A stretch of 33,044 nucleotides of DNA from G963674505 sp964575975. Its GTDB lineage: Bacteria; Desulfobacterota; Desulfobacteria; Desulfobacterales; SKZT01. Under the pieces are notes generated by a model that saw only the letters and a list, made by a program, of their open reading frames with translations, made no database searches and was not told the origin of the DNA. Below are positions 23,062 through 30,373 of this stretch, one piece after another (the first letter of the stretch is position 1; each line of letters opens with the position of its first letter). The position numbers were made by a program, and so were the translations under genes. The stretch spans positions 1-33,044 of the forward strand of contig CAZNTU010000041.1 in the NCBI GenBank assembly GCA_964575975.1. Reading direction: 5' to 3'.

Positions 23062-23131
23062 TTTCCCAAAAACCCGAAATCGATCGAATCCGGCATGCCG
23101 GAGGAAGCGATTATAGAAAGGAGATTGCACC

Positions 23132-24331
23132 ATGGGCCGTTTTGCGGAGGAAATGACGCGGCTGAAGTCGGAAATCGACGATCTTTCCTCGAGCCGGATG
23201 TCATTTTTCAACAATTTGAGCCAGGGCGTCGCCGACGTGAAATCGGAAACATCCGAAATGATGGACGGTTTTCGGAAAGCCCACGAGGAAATGGCGAACA
23301 AAGAGAGAAAATCCCGCGCCGAATTTTTGCACGGTCTGAACACTTACGTTGCAGGTATGCGCGAAAGTTTCGGAAAGGAACAAGCCGAGACTTCCAGGCG
23401 TTTGCAGGAAGAACTCGACGAATTCTTGTCGGACGTAAGGAATTTCGTGGCCGATTTAGGTCGGGAAGTGGAGCAAATGCGGGACGGTTTTCGCAAGGAC
23501 AGGGCGAGCATGGCTCTGAAACTTCATGCGGAATTGAAAGAAGCCATGGACGGCACCAAGGCGTCCGTGTCGGATTTGAAAAGCAAAGTCGTGGAAATGC
23601 AAAGGAATTTTCGGGACTCTTTCGCCGAAACGTGCAAGGAGGACAACCATTCCCGAATTGACTTTATCGCGGGAATGAAGGCCGATTCCGTCGCTCTGAA
23701 GGAGTCCTTCCGCAACTCCCGCAGTGAAATGGCGGAGAAAATCAAGTTGGACTTCGCGGAAACGTTGGGCAGTCTGAAGGAATTCATGGGAGAATTGAGA
23801 ACTTCCGTCTCCCAAATGCAATCCGAATTTCACGGTGCGCGGAGCGAAGCCGCCAAGAAAGGCGCGACGGAAAGACAGGAATTCGTTTCGAACTTGGTCC
23901 GATCGGTGACGGACATTCGAAACAAGACCAAGCTTTTCCGAAAGGATTTCATCGAGGATTGGACACAGGCTCGCGCGGCCTGGTCGAATGGGGGCAAGCC
24001 GGAGTTCGCGCCGGCCCCGGCGTCCGAACCCATAGAAAAGGAATCGATGTCGGAACCCGAGGCGGCGGTCGCTGCGGAAACGACGACCGAGGAAAAGGCG
24101 GAAGCTCTGCCGGAATACGGCGACCAGGAGGAGGACAATACGGAAAGCGACGATTTGACTTTCGTCCAAGGTATCGGTTCCGGAAGACTCAAGCAGCTCA
24201 ACGCGGCCGGAATTTATACGTTCAAGCAACTGGCCGGGAGCACCCCGGAGGAGATTCGGGCGGCATTGGGAGAGACATCGAGGCTGGTGGACGTATCCAA
24301 GTGGATCGAACGAGCCAAGGATTTCGCATAG
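23132..24331 (+). CDS. GvpC-like repeat protein with C-terminal helix-hairpin-helix domain
   Basis: 399 residues, predicted to be almost wholly helical. From residue 47 it is built of repeats, each starting with F(R/G)xxxxE or similar: 47-79 (33 aa), 80-119 (40), 120-159 (40), 160-192 (33), 193-232 (40), 233-268 (36) and a partial unit at 269. Units begin FRKAHEEM, FGKEQAET, FRKDRASM, FRDSFAET, FRNSRSEM, FHGARSEA and FRKDFIED. Lengths differ by one heptad. Cyanobacterial GvpC, which wraps and strengthens the shell, also uses 33-residue amphipathic repeats, so this is a candidate analogue or homologue. An acidic, Ala/Pro/Glu-rich linker (about 285-345) leads to a helix-hairpin-helix-like tail (LTFVQGIGSGRLKQLNAAGI), which is not part of known GvpC. 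The start at 23132 has GGAG upstream. Confidence 0.75.
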   Translation: MGRFAEEMTRLKSEIDDLSSSRMSFFNNLSQGVADVKSETSEMMDGFRKAHEEMANKERKSRAEFLHGLNTYVAGMRESFGKEQAETSRRLQEELDEFLSDVRNFVADLGREVEQMRDGFRKDRASMALKLHAELKEAMDGTKASVSDLKSKVVEMQRNFRDSFAETCKEDNHSRIDFIAGMKADSVALKESFRNSRSEMAEKIKLDFAETLGSLKEFMGELRTSVSQMQSEFHGARSEAAKKGATERQEFVSNLVRSVTDIRNKTKLFRKDFIEDWTQARAAWSNGGKPEFAPAPASEPIEKESMSEPEAAVAAETTTEEKAEALPEYGDQEEDNTESDDLTFVQGIGSGRLKQLNAAGIYTFKQLAGSTPEEIRAALGETSRLVDVSKWIERAKDFA

Positions 24332-24382
24332 AGAACTCAAACGACGAGCCGTCATTTCGACGGCGTCCGAAGGGAAACAAGC

Positions 24383-25336
24383 ATGAGCAATAGCAGCGTT
24401 TGCAATTTAAAGGAAATCATGGTCAGGGCTCCGGCGCCCGAAGGCGACGCTGTGGCGCCGGAACCCAGCGACGAATTCGTGAACACGCCTTACGTTCGGG
24501 ACATTACGGAACGCGCCTTGGCGTATCTTCAAGTAGGATACCCCGTTCATTTTGCCGGCCCCGCAGGGACCGGCAAAACAACGCTCGCGTTCCACGTGGC
24601 GGCACAGCTTCAACGGAAAGTCATGTTGATCCACGGCGACGACGAATTCGGAAGCTCGGACCTTGTGGGCAAGGATTCGGGGTACCGCAAATCGAGGATA
24701 GTCGACAACTACATCCACTCGGTGATGAAAACCGAGGAGCAAATGAACACGGTCTGGGCCGACAATCGTCTGACAGTCGCCTGTCAGAAAGGCTTCACCC
24801 TTATCTACGACGAGTTCACCAGGTCCAGGCCCGAGGCGAACAACGCGTTCTTGAGCGTGCTGGAGGAAAGAATTCTGAATCTTCCCAAACTAAGGAACTA
24901 CGGGCAGGGATACCTACAGGTACATCCGGATTTCCGGGCGATTTTCACGAGCAATCCGGAAGAGTACGCCGGCGTCCACAAAACCCAGGACGCCATCATG
25001 GATCGCCTGATCACGATCACGCTCAACCACTTCGATTCCGACACCGAAGTGCGGGTGACAATGGCAAAATCGGGGCTCGGGCAGCAGGACGCCGAGGCGA
25101 TCGTGAACATCGTCAGGAAAATGAGAGGCATTGGAGTCAACAACCATCGCCCCACGATCAGGGCTTGCATCGCCATCGGAAAAATCCTGGCGCACCTGGG
25201 AGGACCCGCCTCCAAGGACAACCCGAATTTTCGGAAAATCTGCCGGGACGTTCTGAACGTGGACACGGCCAAGGTGACCCGGTCCGGGGAACCTTTGATC
25301 CTTAAAAAAATCGACGCCGTCATCGACGGTTTGTAG
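24383..25336 (+). CDS. gvpN: gas vesicle AAA+ ATPase GvpN
   Basis: 317 residues of the MoxR-like AAA+ branch that includes GvpN. Walker A is GPAGTGKT (59-66), Walker B is FTLIYDEFTR (138-147), and the family segment EFVNTPYVRDITERALAYLQ precedes them. The later part reads VHPDFRAIFTSNPEEYAGVH, with the expected sensor asparagine. GvpN uses ATP to help vesicles grow to full size, probably by acting on GvpA or GvpC-like proteins. The start at 24383 is preceded by GGGAAA. It follows the GvpC-like gene by 51 bp in the same transcription unit. Confidence 0.95.
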   Translation: MSNSSVCNLKEIMVRAPAPEGDAVAPEPSDEFVNTPYVRDITERALAYLQVGYPVHFAGPAGTGKTTLAFHVAAQLQRKVMLIHGDDEFGSSDLVGKDSGYRKSRIVDNYIHSVMKTEEQMNTVWADNRLTVACQKGFTLIYDEFTRSRPEANNAFLSVLEERILNLPKLRNYGQGYLQVHPDFRAIFTSNPEEYAGVHKTQDAIMDRLITITLNHFDSDTEVRVTMAKSGLGQQDAEAIVNIVRKMRGIGVNNHRPTIRACIAIGKILAHLGGPASKDNPNFRKICRDVLNVDTAKVTRSGEPLILKKIDAVIDGL

Positions 25337-25410
25337 ACGCGCGGTCGGTTTCCGGCGTTCGGACAAGCCTCTCCGGCGCGCCGGTATTGCGAAAGGAAAC
25401 GGAAAAAACC

Positions 25411-25731
25411 ATGCACGATCCAAGAAAAAAACCTCTGAGGGGATTGCAGGACATCAGGACCATCGCGGGGAAGATAGATCATCTTTCCTGTCCGCATATG
25501 GCGTACATGAGAATCAGCTGCCTGGAAATGGAGAAAGCCAGGAAGAACAAGGAAAAGGAAAGCGCGCTTCGCAGGGTCGCCATTATCGACGAACGCATCC
25601 GGGAAATCGACGAGGAAAGAGGAAATATTCAGAGGGGGCTGGCCGCACAAGAAGCCGCCGCAAAGCAACGCAACGGACTCCAAAGCGGTCCGGCCCGTCC
25701 CGAAGCCGATTTTTTCAAGATACGATACTGA
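25411..25731 (+). CDS. small charged helical protein of unknown function in the gas vesicle operon
   Basis: 106 residues, not recognised. It starts MHDPRKKPLRGLQDIRTIAG, has a short central stretch with two cysteines and several methionines (DHLSCPHMAYMRISCLEMEK), and then a long charged helix with coiled-coil character (RRVAIIDERIREIDEERGNI). There is no signal peptide or membrane segment. I prefer the ATG at 25411, with AAAGGAAACGG upstream, over a TTG 24 bases earlier. Its place between gvpN and gvpF with gaps of about 70 bp suggests an accessory role in vesicle assembly, but no function can be given. Confidence 0.75.
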   Translation: MHDPRKKPLRGLQDIRTIAGKIDHLSCPHMAYMRISCLEMEKARKNKEKESALRRVAIIDERIREIDEERGNIQRGLAAQEAAAKQRNGLQSGPARPEADFFKIRY

Positions 25732-25797
25732 AGCGATTGCATAGACCCTGTCGGCGATTAACAAGTCACATTATCTCTTAGAAAGGTTGTCGCAGCC

Positions 25798-26556
25798 ATG
25801 TCAGAAGAATCCTCTAAAAACGCCGGACGATATCTTTACGCCATCGTCCAGGGCACGGACAGTTTCGAATACGGTCCCATCGGCATAGACGATTCGTCGG
25901 CGTACGCGATTTCCGACGGAACCGTGTCGGCCGTAGTCAGCGACGTTCCGAACAAGAAGTTGCGCCCGCAACGAAAGAACCTGGCGGCGCATCAGAACGT
26001 CCTCAAAAAAATCATGGAACATGCCACTCCGCTTCCAATGGCGTTCGGAATCATCGCCAACGGAGAAAAGGCCATACGGAAAATCCTCTCGGACAACGGG
26101 AAAATCTTCACGGAACAATTGAACCGCACCGCCGGAAAAGTGGAGATGGGGATGAGGGTCTCGTACGACGTCCCCAACATTTTCGAATATTTCGTGTCGA
26201 TTCACGCGGATCTCAGGTCCGCCCGAGACCGGTATTTCGGGGGCTACCGGGAACCGAGCCAAGAGGCCAGGCTGGAATTGGGCCGCATGTTCGACAGGCT
26301 GCTGAGGGAAGAAAGAGAAGAATACACCGGCCAAGTCGAGGAGGTTCTGGCGCCATGCTGCCATGAAATCGCAAGGGGGAGGCTCAGGAACGAGCAGGAA
26401 GTGATGAACTTGGCCTGCCTTGTCGGAAGAGACGAGCAGGAACGTTTCGAGGAGGGCGTTTTCGCGGCCGCCGGATTGTTCAACAACAACTTTTCGTTCG
26501 AATACAACGGCCCTTGGGCTCCTCACAATTTCACGAACATTCAGCTCGCTCTCTAA
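25798..26556 (+). CDS. gvpF: gas vesicle protein, GvpL/GvpF family (copy 3)
   Basis: 252 residues and the most typical GvpF/L sequence in the window: GRYLYAIVQG at the N-terminus, HQNVLKKIMEHATPLPMAFG in the middle of the first domain, and NNNFSFEYNGPWAPHNFTNI at the end. It would bind GvpA and take part in the first assembly steps. It is followed 19 bp later by gvpG, an order seen in many gvp clusters. It is the third family member here, and the three share mainly the GPW-containing end, so they are old paralogues and not recent copies. Confidence 0.9.
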   Translation: MSEESSKNAGRYLYAIVQGTDSFEYGPIGIDDSSAYAISDGTVSAVVSDVPNKKLRPQRKNLAAHQNVLKKIMEHATPLPMAFGIIANGEKAIRKILSDNGKIFTEQLNRTAGKVEMGMRVSYDVPNIFEYFVSIHADLRSARDRYFGGYREPSQEARLELGRMFDRLLREEREEYTGQVEEVLAPCCHEIARGRLRNEQEVMNLACLVGRDEQERFEEGVFAAAGLFNNNFSFEYNGPWAPHNFTNIQLAL

Positions 26557-26575
26557 TCCAAGGGGAGAAATCGAT

Positions 26576-26806
26576 ATGCTTCTGGTGGACGACATCCTCT
26601 TTTCGCCCGTAAAAAGCATCTTTTGGATCTTTCGGGAGCTTCACAACGCCGCGCAGCAGGAAAAAATCAACGAGGCCGAGACTTTGACCGCGGAATTGAG
26701 CGAGCTTTACATGATGCTAGAAACAGGAAAGATAACGGAGGAAGAATTCGACGAAAAAGAAGGACAGATTCTCGACAGATTGGACGAAATACAGGACAAG
26801 AGCTGA
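26576..26806 (+). CDS. gvpG: gas vesicle protein GvpG
   Basis: A 76-residue protein starting at the ATG at 26576 with GGGGAG before it; the frame is open further upstream, but that part overlaps gvpF in another frame and is not protein-like. The sequence MLLVDDILFSPVKSIFWIFR followed by ELHNAAQQEKINEAETLTAE is the GvpG pattern: a short hydrophobic N-terminus and then a charged helix (ETGKITEEEFDEKEGQILDR). GvpG is a small accessory protein needed for assembly, usually encoded beside GvpF or GvpL, as here. Confidence 0.9.
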   Translation: MLLVDDILFSPVKSIFWIFRELHNAAQQEKINEAETLTAELSELYMMLETGKITEEEFDEKEGQILDRLDEIQDKS

Positions 26807-26858
26807 AAGCGTCAGCCGGACACGACCGGCGCAAACCTCAACTTTTCGGGGGTGGACA

Positions 26859-28808
26859 ATGGATCCCAAATCTCTATTCGACGGAAAGGCTCTCAAGCTG
26901 ATATTTTTCGGGGGGAAAGGAGGCGTCGGAAAAACATCCTGCGCCGTTTCGTACAGCTTGGCGCTCGCCTCCGGCAGTCCCGGGTCGGAATTCCTGCTCG
27001 TCTCCACCGACCCCGCCCATTCCATAGACGACAGCCTCGACGGATTTCAACCCCCAGCCAATATGACGATCAAGCGCATCGACGCCGCCGAATGCCTGGA
27101 AAAATTCAAAAGGGAGAACCGGGAAAAGCTGAGACAGATCGCCCTCAGAGGGACTTTTTTCGACGAAAGCGATATCGAGAACATTCTGGACCTCTCCCTT
27201 CCCGGCCTGGACGAACTCATGGGTTTTCTGGAGATCGCCGATTCGGCGTCCTCGGAAAAGTTCGATGCGATCATCGTCGATACGGCGCCCACGGGACACA
27301 CGCTTCGTCTTTTGGAGATGCCGAAGCTTGTCGGCGCATGGCTGGAAGCCCTCGACGCTCTTCTCGCAAAACACCGGTACATGAAAAAGCTCTTCGGAGG
27401 CGTTTATCGGAAGGACGCAATCGATTCTTTCCTGCTGGACCTGTCCGATTCCGTGAAACGCATGGAAGACTTGCTCTCGAGCAGGAAAGAAAGCAGGTTC
27501 GTCCCGGTCCTGATTCCCGAACCCCTGAGCCTGTTCGAAACCGAAAGGTTGCTCGAAAGTTTGCGCTCGGCACGCCTGCCGGTTTCGGACATCATCGCAA
27601 ACCGAATCTATCCGGTCAACGATTGCCCCGTTTGCTCGGACGCGCGACGAAGACAGATGACGTGCCTCGCCGATTTCTCGAAAATGCTTTCCGAATATCG
27701 CCTGTGGGGAATACCGCAGTATCCCGAAGAGGTCAAAGGCGACTTTCTGACCGAAAGCTTCTGGCAGGGAGTCCACGAATTGAAAACGGGAAAGAAGCCT
27801 CGCTTCCAAGGGCCGCGCGAATTCCCGACCAATGCCACGGTCGAAAACCCTATCCCTTTTCCCGACAAGGATTTGAAACTGATAATCTTCGCGGGAAAAG
27901 GCGGAGTCGGCAAAACCACTTTGGCTTGTTCGACAGCCTGCGGACTGGCAAAGAAATACGAAGACAGGGAAATATTGCTCTTTTCGACGGACCCGGCCCA
28001 CTCGCTTTCCCAGTGCTTCGGGAAAACCATCGGCCCGAACCCCGTAACGCTGTCCCCAAGGCTGACAGCAATGGAAATCGACGCACAGAAAAGCTTTCGG
28101 GAATTGAAACAAACCTACGCCGACGAAATGGAAAAGTTCCTGAGCCGTTTCTCCGCCCGGATGGATTTCGCCTTCGACCAACAGGCGATGGAGCAACTGA
28201 TGGATCTCGCTCCTCCGGGCATCGACGAAGTCATGGCGCTGAACCTGGCCATGGAATGCATGGCGGGAGGGCAGTACGATCTGCTCGTCCTGGATTCAGC
28301 CCCTACCGGGCACCTGCTGCGACTGCTCGAAACCCCCGAACTCATGGATCGCTGGCTGAAAAACATATTCGGTCTCTTTTTGAAGTATAAAAGCATGTTC
28401 AGATTGCCCGGACTTTCCCAAAAACTGGTCGGGATGTCCAAAGACCTGAAAGTCTTGCGGGAAACCCTCTCCAATCGAAACAAGTCGGCCATCTACGCGG
28501 TTTCCATTCTGACGAAAATGGCGCGGGAGGAAACATGCGACCTGATTTCCTCCTGCGAATCGATGGGCGTGAACACGCCCGTCCTTTTCCTGAACATGGC
28601 CACTCCGAACAGTCCCTGCGACTTGTGTTCGTCCGTCTGCAAAAGGGAACAGGCCGAGGCAAGAAAATTCGCGGAACTCTTTCCGGACAGGATTCGCGCC
28701 GTCGTCTATCGCCATCCCGACCTTACAGGGAGGGATAAACTGGAAAAATTGGCAACGGCCATCTACCAAGAAACCCGAAACGAAAACATCGAGGTTGTCG
28801 CGAGTTAA
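26859..28808 (+). CDS. tandem ArsA/Get3-like ATPase
   Basis: 649 residues made of two homologous ArsA-type halves. Each has the deviant Walker A GKGGVGKT (19-26 and 346-353), the switch I motif STDPAHS, and a switch II motif (DTAPTGHTLRLLE in the first half, DSAPTGHLLRLLE in the second). Each half also keeps a cysteine pair late in its sequence (CPVCSD; CDLCSSVC) like the zinc-binding CxxC of Get3. ArsA powers arsenite export, while Get3 targets tail-anchored membrane proteins. No ArsB, ArsR or arsenate reductase lies nearby, so arsenic resistance is unlikely. Handling of hydrophobic Gvp proteins is a reasonable inference. The ribosome binding site is weak, and gvpA-family and gvpK genes follow at once. 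Confidence 0.88.
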   Translation: MDPKSLFDGKALKLIFFGGKGGVGKTSCAVSYSLALASGSPGSEFLLVSTDPAHSIDDSLDGFQPPANMTIKRIDAAECLEKFKRENREKLRQIALRGTFFDESDIENILDLSLPGLDELMGFLEIADSASSEKFDAIIVDTAPTGHTLRLLEMPKLVGAWLEALDALLAKHRYMKKLFGGVYRKDAIDSFLLDLSDSVKRMEDLLSSRKESRFVPVLIPEPLSLFETERLLESLRSARLPVSDIIANRIYPVNDCPVCSDARRRQMTCLADFSKMLSEYRLWGIPQYPEEVKGDFLTESFWQGVHELKTGKKPRFQGPREFPTNATVENPIPFPDKDLKLIIFAGKGGVGKTTLACSTACGLAKKYEDREILLFSTDPAHSLSQCFGKTIGPNPVTLSPRLTAMEIDAQKSFRELKQTYADEMEKFLSRFSARMDFAFDQQAMEQLMDLAPPGIDEVMALNLAMECMAGGQYDLLVLDSAPTGHLLRLLETPELMDRWLKNIFGLFLKYKSMFRLPGLSQKLVGMSKDLKVLRETLSNRNKSAIYAVSILTKMAREETCDLISSCESMGVNTPVLFLNMATPNSPCDLCSSVCKREQAEARKFAELFPDRIRAVVYRHPDLTGRDKLEKLATAIYQETRNENIEVVAS

Positions 28809-28811
28809 GCC

Positions 28812-29051
28812 ATGGCAGGAATAACCATAGGAGAGGAAAACGGACAGATTACACTTTGCGAGACCTTGGACAGGGTCTTGAACAAAGGCGCCGTTATTGT
28901 CGGGGAGGTCACCATCTCCGTGGCGAATATCGATCTGGTCTATCTTGCGCTTCAGCTGGTTTTGACTTCCGTGGAGACCTCCAGAAAAATGATGCAAGCC
29001 CAATGCATCGAGCAAACGTCGAAAGGGATACCGAAAAATGAACGCGTTTGA
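28812..29051 (+). CDS. minor GvpA-family protein (GvpM/GvpS-like)
   Basis: 79 residues with the GvpA fold core LCETLDRVLNKGAVIVGEVT and ISVANIDLVYLALQLVLTSV. The form VANIDLVYLALQL, where GvpA has VGIELLSVEARVV, points to the GvpM/GvpS side of the family. These minor shell relatives are thought to help start assembly. It begins three bases after the stop of the ArsA-like gene and overlaps the next gene, gvpK, by 14 bases, so translation is probably coupled. The exact letter is uncertain. Confidence 0.85.
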   Translation: MAGITIGEENGQITLCETLDRVLNKGAVIVGEVTISVANIDLVYLALQLVLTSVETSRKMMQAQCIEQTSKGIPKNERV

Positions 29052-29415
29052 CGAAACACGAGTCGAATCCCGAACCGCCGGGGATTTCGCGAAAGTGATG
29101 GCCTCCCGTCTCGCGACCGACGGGGCGCAGTCTCGCGGTGCGCAAAGCTCGGCGAACCGTTTGAACATAAACGAGGAAAACGTCAAAAACGGACTTGCGC
29201 AACTTGTTCTGACATTAATCAAACTTATTCACGAACTTCTCGAAAAACAGGCGATCCGCCGCATCGATTCCGAATCCTTGACGGACGAACAAGTGGAGCG
29301 CCTCGGTCTGACCCTGATGAAACAATCCGAGGAAATCGAGAGACTCCGCTTGGCGTTCGGCCTCGAGGAAAACGATTTGAATCTCGATTTGGGTCCTCTT
29401 GGCAAGCTTCTCTAA
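29038..29415 (+). CDS. gvpK: gas vesicle protein GvpK
   Basis: 125 residues. The conserved GvpK part runs from about residue 40: RLNINEENVKNGLAQLVLTL followed by IKLIHELLEKQAIRRIDSES, then LTDEQVERLGLTLMKQSEEI. The first 40 residues are variable and polar. GvpK is a required or enhancing accessory protein of vesicle formation whose mechanism is not settled. Its ATG lies inside the end of the preceding GvpA-family gene. Confidence 0.93.
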   Translation: MNAFDETRVESRTAGDFAKVMASRLATDGAQSRGAQSSANRLNINEENVKNGLAQLVLTLIKLIHELLEKQAIRRIDSESLTDEQVERLGLTLMKQSEEIERLRLAFGLEENDLNLDLGPLGKLL

Positions 29416-29433
29416 CAAAAAGGAAAAAACGGC

Positions 29434-29745
29434 ATGTCAATTCAACCGGTTCAACGCACGGCGCAGCATTCGGTGGAAAGCACCAATATCGCGGACCTTT
29501 TGGAAAGAATCCTGGATAAAGGCATCGTTATCGCGGGCGACATCAAAATCAGCCTGGTCGACATAGAACTGCTGTCTGTCCAGCTAAGACTAGTAATTTG
29601 CTCCGTTGACAAGGCCAAGGAAATGGGGATGGACTGGTGGGTCAACAACCCTGTTTTCTGCCGCAACACGGGTAACGATCAAATAGCGAACACGCTTTCC
29701 GAAATCGAAAACAGACTGGAAAAATTGGAAACGGCCGCAGGCTGA
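29434..29745 (+). CDS. gvpJ: gas vesicle protein GvpJ
   Basis: 103 residues: a GvpA-like core (IADLLERILDKGIVIAGDIK, then ISLVDIELLSVQLRLVICSV) followed by the extension DKAKEMGMDWWVNNPVF, which marks GvpJ. A short helical tail ends it (LSEIENRLEKLETAAG). GvpJ is a minor shell-related protein that probably forms or caps the vesicle tip during nucleation. AAGGA precedes the start at 29434. It is the last gas vesicle gene, 18 bp after gvpK, and it converges with the IHF-alpha gene. Confidence 0.9.
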   Translation: MSIQPVQRTAQHSVESTNIADLLERILDKGIVIAGDIKISLVDIELLSVQLRLVICSVDKAKEMGMDWWVNNPVFCRNTGNDQIANTLSEIENRLEKLETAAG

Positions 29746-29770
29746 AAAACCGATCGGCAGACAAGTCGGT
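29746..29770 (-). terminator. weak terminator candidate between gvpJ and the IHF gene
   Basis: On the minus strand ACCGA and TCGGT form a 5-bp stem followed by five T residues, just after the IHF gene stop. The stem is short. No stronger terminator for either convergent gene is visible in the 24-bp gap. Confidence 0.3.
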
Positions 29771-30054
29771 CACTTCGAATTGAGTCTCTTCTTCAATTTT
29801 CCGCTGCATCTGAAAGTCACGACTTTTCTTCCGTTGAGGACCATTTCATTTCCGGTCGTCGGATTGCGCCCTTTTCGAGGGTCTTTCTCGTTTACGCAGA
29901 ATTTGCCGAAACCGCTGATAAGCACATCCTCGTCGGCTTCGAGCGCTTTCTTCATGGTCTCGAGCAAGTGGTCCACAAGCTCCACGGCCCGGGATCTGCC
30001 CAGTCCGCTCTTTTCCCTCACCACCTCGATAAGATCGTTTTTCGTCAACGACAT
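29770..30054 (-). CDS. ihfA: integration host factor, alpha-like subunit (HU/IHF family)
   Basis: 94 residues of the HU/IHF family. The opening MSLTKNDLIEVVREKSGLGR and the DNA-bending arm GFGKFCVNEKDPRKGRNPTTG favour IHF-alpha over HU: the segment GRNPTTG holds the proline that wedges into DNA. IHF bends DNA at WATCAANNNNTTR sites and is needed at many sigma-54 promoters, where it brings the activator to the polymerase. The start at 30054 has GGGAG upstream. A lone ihfA beside a sigma-54-driven gas vesicle cluster may serve that cluster, but IHF-alpha genes also occur alone in related genomes. Confidence 0.85.
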   Translation of the reverse strand: MSLTKNDLIEVVREKSGLGRSRAVELVDHLLETMKKALEADEDVLISGFGKFCVNEKDPRKGRNPTTGNEMVLNGRKVVTFRCSGKLKKRLNSK

Positions 30055-30116
30055 GTTTCGGTTCTACTCCCATTCGACTGATTCCATATGCAAGTCATCG
30101 TTTTTTCCACCCAATG

Positions 30117-30145
30117 TTTTTATTCCGTATTCGCGCTCAAGTCAA
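30117..30145 (-). promoter_or_regulatory. sigma-70 promoter candidate of the IHF gene
   Basis: On the minus strand TTGACT (complement of 30140-30145) and TAAAAA (complement of 30117-30122) are 17 bp apart, about 60 bp before the IHF start codon. The -35 matches at five of six positions, and the -10 is moderate. Confidence 0.5.
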
Positions 30146-30163
30146 GCGATTTGACCGCGAAAC

Positions 30164-30190
30164 TTGACACGCTCCCGGCTTTCATATAAT
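30164..30190 (+). promoter_or_regulatory. sigma-70 promoter candidate of the mechanosensitive channel gene
   Basis: TTGACA (30164-30169) and TATAAT (30185-30190) are both perfect matches to the consensus, with a short spacer of 15 bp. Transcription would start near 30197, giving a leader of about 175 bases. The rest of the 319-bp gap between the IHF and channel genes shows no further gene or structure that I can name. Confidence 0.55.
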
Positions 30191-30373
30191 TAACCCCCAA
30201 GAAATCCGGCGTCGGCGGTTAAAAGGCCGTGCATTATTCGGACCCCGACGGCCGTTCCGCCGACGAAGAGTCTGTTTTTTTCCGGAAAGCTCGTCTTCAA
30301 GCTTGAATCGGAGAACCAATACCGGTCCGGAAACTCCGTCGATTCTTCCATACGGACCTCGAGGATGCCTATT

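Noticed and set aside
26852..28390. Plus-strand frame of about 510 codons overlapping the ArsA-like gene
   Set aside because: It is very rich in Arg and Pro and out of frame with two complete ArsA halves.
26859..28808. Arsenic resistance operon
   Set aside because: The ArsA-like protein has no arsB, arsR, arsC or arsD nearby and is flanked only by gas vesicle genes.
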